From Dermabacter hominis NBRC 106157 (GTDB lineage Bacteria; Actinomycetota; Actinomycetes; Actinomycetales; Dermabacteraceae): a stretch of 64,000 nt of DNA. The notes below the pieces were generated by a model, which searched no databases, had not been told where the DNA came from, and saw nothing but the letters and a program-made list of their open reading frames with translations. The stretch covers positions 124,001 to 188,000 of the forward strand of contig NZ_BCSI01000003.1 of assembly GCF_001570785.1 (NCBI RefSeq), in the 5' to 3' direction. Below, in pieces: positions 36,980 through 46,264 of this stretch. The position numbers and the translations under genes were made by a program. The stretch's first letter is position 1. Every line of letters begins with the position of its first letter.

Positions 36980-39208
36980 GTGGTGAAGGCGAAGGCCGAC
37001 GGTTTCCCCGCGGGTCTCTTGACTCCCAAGGAAACCACCGCCGCGCGCGCACTGGGTGCGGGGGATGTCGAGGACCTCGTGCGCATTCCGCCACGCCGCT
37101 ATGCCTCGCCCGGTCCCTTGCGCGACCTGCGCCATTTGAGCGAGGGCGACGACATCTCCGTCATCGCGACCGTCGAACGCGTGCGTGAGCGCGCGATGAA
37201 GAATCGCAAGGGCACCCTCCTTGATGTGCGCGTGTGCGACGACGAGGGCGAAAGCATCCAACTCACGTTCTTTCTTTTCAAGGCGCACCTCGTCAACTGG
37301 CACATGAGCAGGCTGCGCGAGGGCACGCGCGTGCTTGTGAGCGGAACGGTTTCGCGTTTTCGGGGGGAAAACCAGATCGCGCACCCCGACTACCTTCTGC
37401 TTGCAAGCGACCCCTCGCCGGAGGAGGCCCGGGCGGTCGCCGCTGCGCTCGAGCCTGCTCCCGTGTATCCACTTCGCGGTGCAGCGACGCAGAAGCTCAT
37501 GCGCTCGCTATTGACAAAAGTGCTGCGGCACGTCGACGAGCTGCGCGACGTCATTCCTGCCGCGATTAGGCGTGAGCGCGACCTGCCCACGATCGCTGAG
37601 GCGGCGAGGATGCTCCATGCGCCTCACGACCAAACGGAGGTCGAATGCGCCCTGCGGTATTTCCGCTTCGAAGAGGCTTTTGTCATCCAGTCGATTTTCG
37701 CCAGGCGCCGAGCACAAGACGTTCAGGACGCCGCCCCGCAGCTCGGGACCTACGGGGACCTCAGCCGGGCACTCGATGGGCGGCTGCCGTTCACCTTGAC
37801 CTCGTCACAGAAGGACGTGGGGGAGCAGATCGCCGAGAGGATTGCTGCACCCCACCCCACGTCGCTCCTGCTCCAGGGAGACGTGGGCTCGGGAAAAACC
37901 GTGGTGGCGCTGCGCGCGATGGCGCGCGCCGTCGATTCCGGTTTCCAAGCCGTGCTTCTCGCCCCGACGGAAGTGCTGGCACGGCAGCATTACTCGACCA
38001 TCACGTCGATGCTTGGCGACCTTGCGCGCCGCGGTCACCTTGATGCGCACGAGTCGGCGACTCGCGTTCGTCTGCTCGTCGGCGCCCAGAAGGCCTCCGA
38101 GCGACGCGAGAGCCTTCTCGATCTCATGAGTGGCGAGGCCGGGATCGCCGTGGGAACACACGCGCTGCTGACCGAGAGCGTCGACTTTTTGAAGCTCGGC
38201 CTCGTGATTATCGATGAACAGCATCGCTTCGGCGTGGATCACCGCCGCCAACTGCGGTCCAAGGGACCCGGCGACTTGCGCCCGCACATGATGGTGATGA
38301 CCGCGACCCCGATCCCTCGATCGGCTGCGCTCGCCCTCGTCGGTGATCTCGATTTGCTCACGCTCGAGGGGCGACCCCGCGAGGGGGCCGAGGTGTCGTC
38401 ATTTGTCGTTCCCCTGGGCGATACCGCGTGGCGCGAGCGCATGTGGGAGCGCGTCCTCGAGGAAGTCCACGCCGGCCGCCAGGCATTCGTCGTGTGTCCG
38501 CGCATTGATCCGGAGGATCCAGCGCAGGCCGCTTCCCCCGCGGATCCGTTCGGGAGCGAACGCCCGCTCCATGCGGTCACTCACACGCTCGAGATGCTGC
38601 GGGCGAAACCGGGCTTTGACGCGCTTCGCATCGAGGAATTGCACGGCCGGCTTCCAAGCGACATTAAACGCGAGCGCATGGAGGCGTTTGCCGCCGGTGA
38701 CATTGACGTGCTCGTGGCGACGACCGTGATCGAAGTGGGAGTCGATGTGCCGAATGCGAGCGTCATGCTCGTGCTTGATGCCGAGCGCTTCGGCCTCGCC
38801 CAACTTCACCAGCTCCGCGGCCGTATTGGTCGAGGCGCGCATCCGGGAATCGCGTTCTTTGCCACGCGGTTCCCTCGCCAGAGCGCGCAGCACGACGGGC
38901 TCGTAGAACTTGCCTCCACCACTGACGGATTTGCTCTCGCCGAGCTGGATCTCGAGCGTCGCGGCGGCGGCGACCTCGTCGGCGATATTCAATCGGGAAC
39001 GTCCGTAGCCGTGCGATTCCTCGACGTGGGCCGCGACGCGCGTATGATCCTTGAGGCCCGCGAAGACGCTCTCGTGACCGAAGCCCTGTCTCGAGGGGCG
39101 CTTACGACAAGTAGCCTCGAGGCGCCGTCCGCGAGCGAACACGATGCCCTCGATGCCGCGATTGCGCGCCACAGTGCTCGCGGCGTCGACAACCTCGAAA
39201 GGAGCTGA
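36980..39208 (+). CDS. recG: ATP-dependent DNA helicase RecG
   Basis: Branch-migrating helicase that regresses stalled forks. 742 aa: N-terminal wedge/OB domain ([30 protein letters not shown]), Walker [20 protein letters not shown], motif Ib [17 protein letters not shown] box [37 protein letters not shown] and [12 protein letters not shown] with AAAGGAG upstream; a second GTG follows at once. The C-terminus [32 protein letters not shown] is standard. rsmD follows after 2 nt. Confidence 0.96.
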   Translation: MVKAKADGFPAGLLTPKETTAARALGAGDVEDLVRIPPRRYASPGPLRDLRHLSEGDDISVIATVERVRERAMKNRKGTLLDVRVCDDEGESIQLTFFLFKAHLVNWHMSRLREGTRVLVSGTVSRFRGENQIAHPDYLLLASDPSPEEARAVAAALEPAPVYPLRGAATQKLMRSLLTKVLRHVDELRDVIPAAIRRERDLPTIAEAARMLHAPHDQTEVECALRYFRFEEAFVIQSIFARRRAQDVQDAAPQLGTYGDLSRALDGRLPFTLTSSQKDVGEQIAERIAAPHPTSLLLQGDVGSGKTVVALRAMARAVDSGFQAVLLAPTEVLARQHYSTITSMLGDLARRGHLDAHESATRVRLLVGAQKASERRESLLDLMSGEAGIAVGTHALLTESVDFLKLGLVIIDEQHRFGVDHRRQLRSKGPGDLRPHMMVMTATPIPRSAALALVGDLDLLTLEGRPREGAEVSSFVVPLGDTAWRERMWERVLEEVHAGRQAFVVCPRIDPEDPAQAASPADPFGSERPLHAVTHTLEMLRAKPGFDALRIEELHGRLPSDIKRERMEAFAAGDIDVLVATTVIEVGVDVPNASVMLVLDAERFGLAQLHQLRGRIGRGAHPGIAFFATRFPRQSAQHDGLVELASTTDGFALAELDLERRGGGDLVGDIQSGTSVAVRFLDVGRDARMILEAREDALVTEALSRGALTTSSLEAPSASEHDALDAAIARHSARGVDNLERS

Positions 39209-39210
39209 CC

Positions 39211-39792
39211 GTGCCCCGCATTATCGCCGGACGACTCGGCGGACGCACCGTGCCGTCACCTCCCACGAACCGCACCCGGCCCACGAGTGATCGCGTGCGC
39301 GAAGCAGTTTTCTCAAGGCTCGACTCGTGGGGCGCCGTGCGCGGCTCGACGGTTCTCGACCTCTACGCCGGAACCGGCGCGCTCGCCTTCGAGGCACTAT
39401 CGCGAGGCGCGGACTTCGCCGTCCTCGTCGAGGCGCATCGCCCCACGGCAAAAGCCATCGGCGAGGCCGCCCGAGCGCTTGGCCTCGACGAAAGCCTGAG
39501 GGTCGAGTGTGGCCAGGCAAGCGTCGGACCCCGCCGGGAGGCCCCCTTTACGCTCGTGTGCGCCGACCCGCCCTACGCCGTTGCGACCGAGGAGCTTGCG
39601 CGCCTCGTGACCGGCCTCGGTGCAGCCGGCCAGCTTTCCGATGAGGCGACTATCGTGCTCGAACGCTCCGCGCGAAGCGAAAAAACTCCGCTACCCTCCT
39701 ATTTCGTTGACGAGGGAGCGCGAGATTTCGGGGACACGAGAGTCGAATACTTCACCTACCTCGATCCAGCGATCACGGAGGCAAGCCGGTAG
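39211..39792 (+). CDS. rsmD: 16S rRNA (guanine966-N2)-methyltransferase
   Basis: 193 aa. IIAGRLGGRTVPSPPTNRTRPTSDRVREAVFS is the RsmD N-terminus; motif I VLDLYAGTGALAFEALSRGA and the catalytic ADPPYAV (D/N-PP-Y type) follow. GTG two nt after recG, with GGAG before it. The recG-rsmD-coaD order is widespread in bacteria. Confidence 0.94.
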   Translation: MPRIIAGRLGGRTVPSPPTNRTRPTSDRVREAVFSRLDSWGAVRGSTVLDLYAGTGALAFEALSRGADFAVLVEAHRPTAKAIGEAARALGLDESLRVECGQASVGPRREAPFTLVCADPPYAVATEELARLVTGLGAAGQLSDEATIVLERSARSEKTPLPSYFVDEGARDFGDTRVEYFTYLDPAITEASR

Positions 39793-39795
39793 GCT
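39790..39795 (+). promoter_or_regulatory. -10-like box, leaderless start of coaD
   Basis: TAGGCT, overlapping the rsmD stop, ends 6 nt before the coaD ATG; no ribosome site lies between. It may let coaD be made without recG-rsmD. Confidence 0.35.
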
Positions 39796-39801
39796 TAACG
39801 C

Positions 39802-40317
39802 ATGCTCACCGCCCTTATCCCGGGGTCATTCGATCCGTTCACTCTCGGGCACCTCGATCTCGTGAGGCGCGCGTATGCGCTCAGCGACCGCGTGATCGTG
39901 GCAGTCGCCCATAACCCCCATAAGAGCGCGCGCATCCCCTTAGACGCGCGCTGCGAAGCTATTCGTGAGACGCTTGCCCGCGAGGGCCTTGCCGATAGAG
40001 CGAGTGTTGACACGCTGCCGGGTGGCCTCCTTGTCGAAGGCGCGAAGAAACTCGGCGCAACCCACCTCGTCAAAGGAATACGAAACGCCCAGGACCTCGC
40101 GTACGAGGAACCCATGGCGCGGGCCAATATGGACCTCGGCGGGCTGGACACGCTCTTTCTCCTGACGGATCCCGCTCTCGCGCACGTCTCGAGCTCACTC
40201 GTGCGAGAGATTTTCTCGCTTGGCGGTGACGTGAGCCTTTATCTTCCGGATGCGTCAACGCGCGCCCTCGCCGCTGCATGCACCACACCAGCCGTAGACT
40301 CAAAGGAGCAATCATGA
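39802..40317 (+). CDS. coaD: Phosphopantetheine adenylyltransferase
   Basis: Penultimate step of coenzyme A synthesis. 171 aa. The nucleotidyltransferase motif is ALIPGSFDPFTLGHLDLV (T14-x-x-H17), with LVKGIRNAQDLAYEEPMA and SSSLVREIFSLGGDVS later. ATG lies 9 nt after rsmD. The TGA overlaps the next ATG (ATGA). Confidence 0.96.
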   Translation: MLTALIPGSFDPFTLGHLDLVRRAYALSDRVIVAVAHNPHKSARIPLDARCEAIRETLAREGLADRASVDTLPGGLLVEGAKKLGATHLVKGIRNAQDLAYEEPMARANMDLGGLDTLFLLTDPALAHVSSSLVREIFSLGGDVSLYLPDASTRALAAACTTPAVDSKEQS

Positions 40318-40934
40318 CCGACGCGAAGGGCAAGAGCACCCCGCGCACTCGAAAGAAGGACGCTCAGGCTGAAAAGCCCTTCAACGCGGGGCTCGATCTT
40401 GAGATCGACGCGATCGATCTCATCCATAAAATTGGCTCGCAGCGCACCATTTCGCGGGCAGCAACCTCCACGCAGCCCGTGGGCGATCCCGAATTTGCCG
40501 TAAGGCCCGGCGACGACATCACGGTCGAGGCAAGCCTCGAATCGGTCGATGAAGGCATCTACGTGACCGGGACGGCAAGCGCGGACGTCCACGCCGAGTG
40601 CTCGCGCTGCCTCGACCCGGTTGACGACCACCTCGACGTGCGCTTCGACGAACTGTTTAGCTACCCCGAGAAGGTCCCGGCCGAGCTCGAAGACGAGGAC
40701 GTCCCCGTACTCGAGGGCGATGTGATCGACCTCGGCCCTCTCGTTCACGACGCTTTTGCGATGGCCGCGCCCTACCAACCTTTGTGCCGCGAAGACTGCC
40801 CGGGCCTGTGCTCTCAGTGCGGCATGCGTATGGAAGACGATCCCGACCACGAGCATGTCATCTACGACCCGCGTTTTGCGGCGCTCGCCGGACTGCTCGA
40901 GCAGGACGACGATCGCGAGGGTGAGGAGAAGTGA
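40314..40934 (+). CDS. yceD: YceD/DUF177 family protein
   Basis: 206 aa. DUF177 core: an N-terminal basic region, LDLEIDAIDLIHKIGSQR, the C-S-R-C-L-D-P motif, FDELFSYP, and the cysteine-rich C-terminal CREDCPGLCSQCG that probably binds a metal. YceD is linked to 23S rRNA/L32 maturation and is normally followed by rpmF. Here the next gene, rnc, overlaps its stop (GTGA), so rpmF is absent from its usual place. ATG 40314 has AAAGGAG upstream and overlaps the coaD stop. Confidence 0.92.
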   Translation: MTDAKGKSTPRTRKKDAQAEKPFNAGLDLEIDAIDLIHKIGSQRTISRAATSTQPVGDPEFAVRPGDDITVEASLESVDEGIYVTGTASADVHAECSRCLDPVDDHLDVRFDELFSYPEKVPAELEDEDVPVLEGDVIDLGPLVHDAFAMAAPYQPLCREDCPGLCSQCGMRMEDDPDHEHVIYDPRFAALAGLLEQDDDREGEEK

Positions 40935-41680
40935 GCCGTAAGCGCAAACGGCAACCTATCCCGCACCTCGAGGATCGCAGCGGTCTGTTGGCTTCGCTCC
41001 CGCTGAAGGGCGAGCTCGATCCCGACCTGCTCGACCTCGCGCTCACCCACCGCTCCTACAGTTTCGAAAACGACGAGTGCCCACAGAATGAACGCCTCGA
41101 GTACCTCGGCGACGCGGTGCTGAGCCTCGCCGTCGCCGACCACCTGTACCGCACCTACCCGGACGCATCCCAGGGCTCTCTTTCCCGACGCCGCTCGACC
41201 GTCGTGAGCACGCGCGCCCTCTCGCACATCGCGCGCCTGCACAACCTCGGCGCCTACCTCAAGCTCGGCAAGGGTGAGTCCCTTACGGGAGGGCGCGACC
41301 GAGATTCCGTGCTCGAGGATGCCGTCGAAGCGATTATCGGAGCCGTGCACCTGAGCCTCGGCGCCGAAGCGGCCCGCGTATTCGTGCTCGACCTCCTCTC
41401 TCCGATCCTCGACGACGACACGTTCATGCTCGGCGCATTCGACTACAAGTCGCGGCTGCAGGAGATCGGCGCACTTCTTGGCGCTGTCCCCGCCTACACG
41501 TACGAGGAATGGACAGCGGGCGATACCGAACACTTCTGCGCGCACGTGAGCGTTGGCGACACCCTCGCGGGGACGGGCGAAGGCACGAGCAAGAAGGGGG
41601 CCGAGATGGAGGCCGCCCGCAGGGCCGTCCTCGCGTACTACAGCGCACGCGGCGAGACATTCACGATGTTCGAAGAGTAA
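40931..41680 (+). CDS. rnc: Ribonuclease III
   Basis: Cleaves double-stranded RNA in rRNA and mRNA processing. 249 aa: catalytic domain with NERLEYLGDAVLSLAVADHLY (signature, about 54-74) and the second metal site in SVLEDAVEAIIGAVHLS; the double-stranded RNA-binding domain runs from DYKSRLQEIGALLGAVPAYTY to the KKGAEMEAARRAVLAYY end. GTG overlaps the yceD stop. mutM follows after 12 nt. Confidence 0.96.
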   Translation: MSRKRKRQPIPHLEDRSGLLASLPLKGELDPDLLDLALTHRSYSFENDECPQNERLEYLGDAVLSLAVADHLYRTYPDASQGSLSRRRSTVVSTRALSHIARLHNLGAYLKLGKGESLTGGRDRDSVLEDAVEAIIGAVHLSLGAEAARVFVLDLLSPILDDDTFMLGAFDYKSRLQEIGALLGAVPAYTYEEWTAGDTEHFCAHVSVGDTLAGTGEGTSKKGAEMEAARRAVLAYYSARGETFTMFEE

Positions 41681-41692
41681 GGCAGGCCCGCG

Positions 41693-42655
41693 GTGCCCGA
41701 GCTTCCCGAGGTTGAGGTCGTTCGTCGAGGCCTCGAGCCGTACATGGCCTCGCGCGTGATCGAACGCGTCGAGGTGCTCGATGCACGCTCGCTCAAACGC
41801 CACTCTGGCGGCGCGGAAAGTTTCGTGCGGCAGCTTGAGGGGCGCCGCATTCGCTCGGTTGCGAGGCGAGGAAAGTTCCTGTGGGCGCCGCTATCCGACG
41901 CCGGCTACGCTCCTTCGATTCCTTCAGCGCACGGCGAAGCGCTCGTCATGCATCTGGGCATGAGCGGCCAGCTTCGTGTTCGCGACGGGGAAGTGCGCGG
42001 GGCGAGTCAAACGTCGGAACCGCACGTGAGCGAGGGACCCGCGCCAGATCCCGCGACCCACCTACGCATTCGCCTTCACATGGAGGGCGGTGCGCGCATC
42101 GATTTTGTGGATCAGCGGATTTTTGGCGGGATGCACGTAAGCCCGCTGATCGGTACGGCCGATGCTCGTGCAGGGGGCGAGGGCACCGATCTTCCGCTCA
42201 TTCCGCAAAGCGCGGCGCATATTGCCCGTGACCTGCTCGATCCTTGTCTCGATGAAGAGCTCCTCGTGCGCCGGATCCGTAGGCGCACGGCCCCCATCAA
42301 ATCCGTCATCCTGGATCAAAGCACCCTCAGCGGGATCGGGAATATCTACGCTGACGAGGGCCTATGGGAGGCGCGGCTGCATTTCGCGCGCCCCGCGATC
42401 GGAATCTCGAGTCGAAAGGTCAAGGAGCTTCTGCGGGCGTGCCGTGAAGTCATGCAGCGCGCCCTCGAGGTGGGCGGAACGAGCTTCGATGCGCTATACG
42501 TGAACGTCGATGGCCGAAGCGGCTATTTCGCTCGGTCACTGAAGGCCTACGGCAAGCACGGCACCCCATGCCCACGGTGCAATCGTGCCCTCGTGCGGAC
42601 GCAATTCCAGAATCGCTCGAGCCACTTCTGCCCGTCCTGCCAGCGGAAACGCTGA
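41693..42655 (+). CDS. mutM: Formamidopyrimidine-DNA glycosylase
   Basis: Removes oxidised purines such as 8-oxoguanine. 320 aa, longer than the usual 270-290 because of an insert around residues 98-125. After removal of the start residue the catalytic P2-E3 is exposed (PELPEVEVVRRGL); the lysine of RRGKFLWAPL, the YADEGLWEARLHFARPA region and the zinc finger cysteines C293, C296, C313 and C316 are intact. The last 135 bp are repeated at 57306-57440, so the present 3' end was probably brought in with the defence island. GTG start. Confidence 0.95.
   Translation: MPELPEVEVVRRGLEPYMASRVIERVEVLDARSLKRHSGGAESFVRQLEGRRIRSVARRGKFLWAPLSDAGYAPSIPSAHGEALVMHLGMSGQLRVRDGEVRGASQTSEPHVSEGPAPDPATHLRIRLHMEGGARIDFVDQRIFGGMHVSPLIGTADARAGGEGTDLPLIPQSAAHIARDLLDPCLDEELLVRRIRRRTAPIKSVILDQSTLSGIGNIYADEGLWEARLHFARPAIGISSRKVKELLRACREVMQRALEVGGTSFDALYVNVDGRSGYFARSLKAYGKHGTPCPRCNRALVRTQFQNRSSHFCPSCQRKR
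42521..42655 (+). repeat. Left direct repeat: 3' end of mutM
   Basis: These 135 bp align without gaps to 57306-57440 with 112 identities (83%). The longest exact block is the 25 bp at 42569-42593, equal to 57354-57378, which encodes the first cysteine pair of the zinc finger. Both copies are in the same orientation and bracket the defence island. Confidence 0.92.
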
Positions 42656-42977
42656 TTCCGAGTTCCTGCGGAGCATGGCTGTTTGCTCGGTCCCTGAGCA
42701 AGGGACAACGGTCTCGACCCGTCGTACATGAGTGCATAGTGGGAAGAAACTCTCTTCTTACGTTCGAGCATGTACATCCAGCGAGTTGAATCGAGACTTG
42801 TGGGTGTCCCAAGATTCGAACGAGCGCTCCGGGCAGTGAGTTGCGCATGTGTTTCAGTGCGCGAGGGCTTCGCGTGGAGCGCGGTCTCGACGCGTCGGAA
42901 CCCGGTTGCGCGCGATTGGATCGATATGATCAGGTCACATCGTCGCTCTATCTCAAATATAAGGAGAATCGCCTGCC
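42656..42977 (+). promoter_or_regulatory. hsdM upstream region with two CGACNNGTCG palindromes
   Basis: The 322-bp gap has no supported gene. A weak hairpin GTCCCT/AGGGAC (42690-42706) lacks a T run. Two nearly identical 16-mers, 42709-42724 and 42882-42897 (15/16 match), each contain the palindrome CGAC-NN-GTCG and may be operators. TATGAT at 42925-42930 is a candidate -10 box; AAGGAG at 42960-42965 is the hsdM ribosome site, 12 nt before the GTG. Confidence 0.4.
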
Positions 42978-44984
42978 GTGTCAGTCCTGTCCAACTTCGT
43001 GTGGAGTGTCGCCGACACTCTGCGCGGACCTTACGCAGAGTCCGAGTACGGCTCCGTCATCCTCCCCTTCACCGTGCTCCGCCGCCTCGAATGCGTTATG
43101 GAGCCGCACCGTGAGGTCATGGCAGAGGTCGTTGCGCAGTACAGCGGGGAGCAGCAGCGCCGCACGCACCTGAAGATCCGCACGCGCACCGAGGACAACG
43201 CAGGTCTTTCCTTCTGGACCACGAGCGACTACACGCTCGAGAAGGCGCTGCAGGACCCCGACAACCTCGCCGAAAACCTCATCGACTACGTGAGCGGGTT
43301 CTCAGCGAACCTGGACGTCTTCAAGTCCTTCGGCTTCGAGAACGTCATCAAGTTGCTCGAAGAACGCAATCGGTTAGCACAGGTCGTCCACCACTTCGAG
43401 AAGATCGATCTGTCACCTGAAGGTGTGTCCAACGCTGACATGGGTGACCTGTTCGAGAACCTGATCTACAGGTTTGCCGAGTCGGCCAACAATGGTGCCG
43501 GTCAGTTCTACACTCCCCGTGACGTCGTCCGGCTCCTCGTCGACCTCGTCTATGCCGAGGACACCGAGGCGCTGCGCGACCGCGGCACGGTCCGGTCGAT
43601 CTACGACCCGACAGTCGGCACCGGCGGCATGCTCACCGTCGCCGACGAGCACCTGCACAGCCTCAACCCGGACGCATCCATTGCGCTGTTCGGGCAGGAG
43701 ATCAACTCCCGAACCTACGCGATCTGCAAAGCCGACCTGCTCATCAAGGGCCAGGACCCGAGCAACGTACGGCAGGGCGACACCCTCTTCGAGGACCGGT
43801 TCGAGGACCGTCGCTTCGACTACGTGCTCTCCAATCCACCCTTCGGAACCGACTGGAAAGCCGTCGAGGCAGAGGTGAAGAACGAGCACGCCCGGGGTGG
43901 CCAGGGACGGTTCGCGCCGGGCCTGCCTGGTGTCGGTGACGCCGCGATGCTGTTTCTGCTGCATGTGGCGGCGAAGATGCGTGACGTCGATGAGACAGGA
44001 CGCGGAGGCCGCGCCGGCATCGTCCTCAACGGTTCTCCACTATTCAACGGCGGTGCGGGCTCCGGCCCATCCGAGATCCGTGGCCACATGCTCGAGAACG
44101 ACCTCGTCGAGGCGATCGTCGCACTGCCGAACGACATGTTCTACAACACCGATATCGCCACCTACCTGTGGATCCTCACGAACTCGAAGTCCGACGAACG
44201 CCGAGGCACCGTTCGGCTCATCGACGCCACCGCGCTGGGTACGAAGATGCGCAAGTCGATTGGCAACAAGCGCATGGAGATCTCGGGTCAGAACCGCGAG
44301 GACATCGTGCGTGCCTTCGCCGGCACGCAAGACGAGGACGCCGACGTGCAGGTGCCCGTCAAGACCTTCTCGAACCGCGACTTCGCGTACTGGACAGTCA
44401 CTGTCGAGCGCCCGCTGCAGCTTCGTTTCCAGTGCACTCCGGAAGCGATCGCTGCCGTTTCCCAGCAGAAGACCCTCGCGAACGTCGAGGGTCTCGCCGA
44501 GGCGCTCGCGTCCTTCGGTGACGAGGTCTACCTCAACCGTGAGAAGTTCAACAAAGAGCTTGGTGGTCACGTCAAGAGCCGTGGCGTCGATCTCTCCGCA
44601 GCCCAGCGCAAGAAGCTCTGGCAGACAATCGGTGTCCATGACGAGACCGCCGACTACTGCCGTGCGATCTCGGGGAAGAACAAGGGCGATCTCGAGCCCG
44701 ACCCGGCGCTGCGTGACACCGAGAACGTGCCGTTCGGGTGGGGTGGTCACCCGAAGACGCACGAGGCGCTCCGCGAGACCGTTGAGGCATACTTCGACGC
44801 CGAGGTGAAGCCCTACGTCCACGACGCCTGGGTCGATTGGGAAAAGACGAAGACGGGCTACGAGATTCCATTTACCCGACACTTCTACACCTACGATCCG
44901 CCTAGGCCGCTCGACGAGATCGACGCCGACCTCGAGAGGGTCGTCGGCGAGATCATGACGTTGCTGCGCGAGGTGGAGTCGTGA
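42978..44984 (+). CDS. hsdM: Type I restriction-modification system, methylation subunit
   Basis: 668-aa N6-adenine methyltransferase. An N-terminal HsdM_N helical domain (LSNFVWSVADTLRGPYAESEYGSVILPFTVLRRLE in the first 40 residues) precedes GAGQFYTPRDVVRLLVDL, motif I at D210 (YDPTVGTGGML) and motif IV N286-P-P-F-G. The LPNDMFYNTDIATYLWIL and RRGTVRLIDA blocks are standard. It forms the M2S methylase with HsdS, whose GTG overlaps its TGA. Codon usage and G+C are close to the host's, so the donor was probably another actinobacterium. Confidence 0.96.
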   Translation: MSVLSNFVWSVADTLRGPYAESEYGSVILPFTVLRRLECVMEPHREVMAEVVAQYSGEQQRRTHLKIRTRTEDNAGLSFWTTSDYTLEKALQDPDNLAENLIDYVSGFSANLDVFKSFGFENVIKLLEERNRLAQVVHHFEKIDLSPEGVSNADMGDLFENLIYRFAESANNGAGQFYTPRDVVRLLVDLVYAEDTEALRDRGTVRSIYDPTVGTGGMLTVADEHLHSLNPDASIALFGQEINSRTYAICKADLLIKGQDPSNVRQGDTLFEDRFEDRRFDYVLSNPPFGTDWKAVEAEVKNEHARGGQGRFAPGLPGVGDAAMLFLLHVAAKMRDVDETGRGGRAGIVLNGSPLFNGGAGSGPSEIRGHMLENDLVEAIVALPNDMFYNTDIATYLWILTNSKSDERRGTVRLIDATALGTKMRKSIGNKRMEISGQNREDIVRAFAGTQDEDADVQVPVKTFSNRDFAYWTVTVERPLQLRFQCTPEAIAAVSQQKTLANVEGLAEALASFGDEVYLNREKFNKELGGHVKSRGVDLSAAQRKKLWQTIGVHDETADYCRAISGKNKGDLEPDPALRDTENVPFGWGGHPKTHEALRETVEAYFDAEVKPYVHDAWVDWEKTKTGYEIPFTRHFYTYDPPRPLDEIDADLERVVGEIMTLLREVES

Positions 44985-46261
44985 GCCCGGCGGTATGGGA
45001 ACGGTCGCGCCTCAAGTACGTCGCCGATTGCAACAGACATGTGCTTTCGGAGTCGACGTGTGATGACCGCACATTCAAGTACGTCGACATCGGTGCCGTT
45101 GGACAAGGCACGATGGACATCCCCGATGACACAACTCGATTCGGCGACGCCCCATCCCGTGCGCGCAGATTGGCAGAACCGGGTGACATTGTCATCTCCA
45201 CAGTTCGGACGTATCTGCGCGCGGTAGCGACGGTTCCCGAGACGGACGAGAAACTGGTCTTTTCGACAGGTTTCGCGGTGTTGCACCCGCGGGCGGGCAT
45301 CTCCCGGCGGTTCTTTGCTTACGTGCTCCAGGGCGACGAGTTCGTCGACAAGGTCGTAGCGAACAGCGTCGGTGTGTCCTATCCAGCGATCACAGCCACT
45401 GACCTGATGTCGCTGGATCTCCAACTCCCGCATGTTGACGAGCAACATGCCATCGCCGACTACCTGGACCACGAGACGGCCCAAATCGACGCGCTCGTGG
45501 CCAAGCAGGAGGAACTCATCCGTCATCTCGAGGAGCGCCGTCTCACGGTCATCACGACCGCTGCACTGATGGGCCTCCAGGGCGAAGAAGGGGGCGAGCA
45601 CGACTTCTCGCGGTGGGGGAGCTCGCTGGCCGTCGAGCCTTGGCTCGCGCGATCACCATGCTCGTGGCGTATGGAGCGCTTTAAGACGGTTTGCCTGGCG
45701 CGGGAGGAGCGCAACGTCACAGGGACCGAGATGATGCTGTCGCTGACGGTCAAGGGCCATCTGATCGATCGTTCGACCATGGCCATCCAGCAGAACGCTT
45801 CCGACGTGTCTATCCCTCGATACTTCGTGGCGCGGCCGAGCGATCTCGTCGTCAACCCGATGTGGTTGATCGGCGGTGCGATCGGAGTCTCGGATAAGCG
45901 GGGAGCCGTCAGCCCTGACTACCGCGTGTTCGAGATCGACACAGCGCTGAACCCCCGGTACCTGCATGCGGTGCTCCGCTCCGCGCCCTACTTCGACCAG
46001 TACAAGCTGTACACCCGGTCCAACACGACGTTCGACCGCCGGATCAAGCAGAACGACCTCGACAACCTGCCCCTACCGATCCCGCCGATCGATGAGCAGC
46101 GTGCGATCGTCGAGCACATCGAGGAGCAGACTGCTCAGATCGACGTCCTGATCGCCAAATCGGAAGAACATATCGCCCTGGCCAAGGAGCGTCGCTCGGC
46201 GCTCATCACGGCGGCGGTGACGGGGCAGATCGACGTACGCACAGCACGGAAAGCGAGCTAA
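44981..46261 (+). CDS. hsdS: Type I restriction-modification system, specificity subunit
   Basis: 426 aa. Two target-recognition domains, each ending in the conserved helix motif: the first LDLQLPHVDEQHAIADYLDHETAQIDALVAKQEELI (about 145-185), the second LPLPIPPIDEQRAIVEHIEEQTAQIDVLIAKSEEHI (about 360-400). It sets the bipartite target sequence. The two half-repeats are intact, so the enzyme should be active. GTG overlaps hsdM; hsdR starts 3 nt after its stop. Confidence 0.96.
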   Translation: MSPAVWERSRLKYVADCNRHVLSESTCDDRTFKYVDIGAVGQGTMDIPDDTTRFGDAPSRARRLAEPGDIVISTVRTYLRAVATVPETDEKLVFSTGFAVLHPRAGISRRFFAYVLQGDEFVDKVVANSVGVSYPAITATDLMSLDLQLPHVDEQHAIADYLDHETAQIDALVAKQEELIRHLEERRLTVITTAALMGLQGEEGGEHDFSRWGSSLAVEPWLARSPCSWRMERFKTVCLAREERNVTGTEMMLSLTVKGHLIDRSTMAIQQNASDVSIPRYFVARPSDLVVNPMWLIGGAIGVSDKRGAVSPDYRVFEIDTALNPRYLHAVLRSAPYFDQYKLYTRSNTTFDRRIKQNDLDNLPLPIPPIDEQRAIVEHIEEQTAQIDVLIAKSEEHIALAKERRSALITAAVTGQIDVRTARKAS

Positions 46262-46264
46262 ACC

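Noticed and set aside
42800-42830. T-arm-like sequence (revcomp GTTCGAATC) upstream of hsdM, possible tRNA attachment site
   Set aside because: No acceptor or anticodon stems can be built around it, and the island boundary is explained by mutM repeats.
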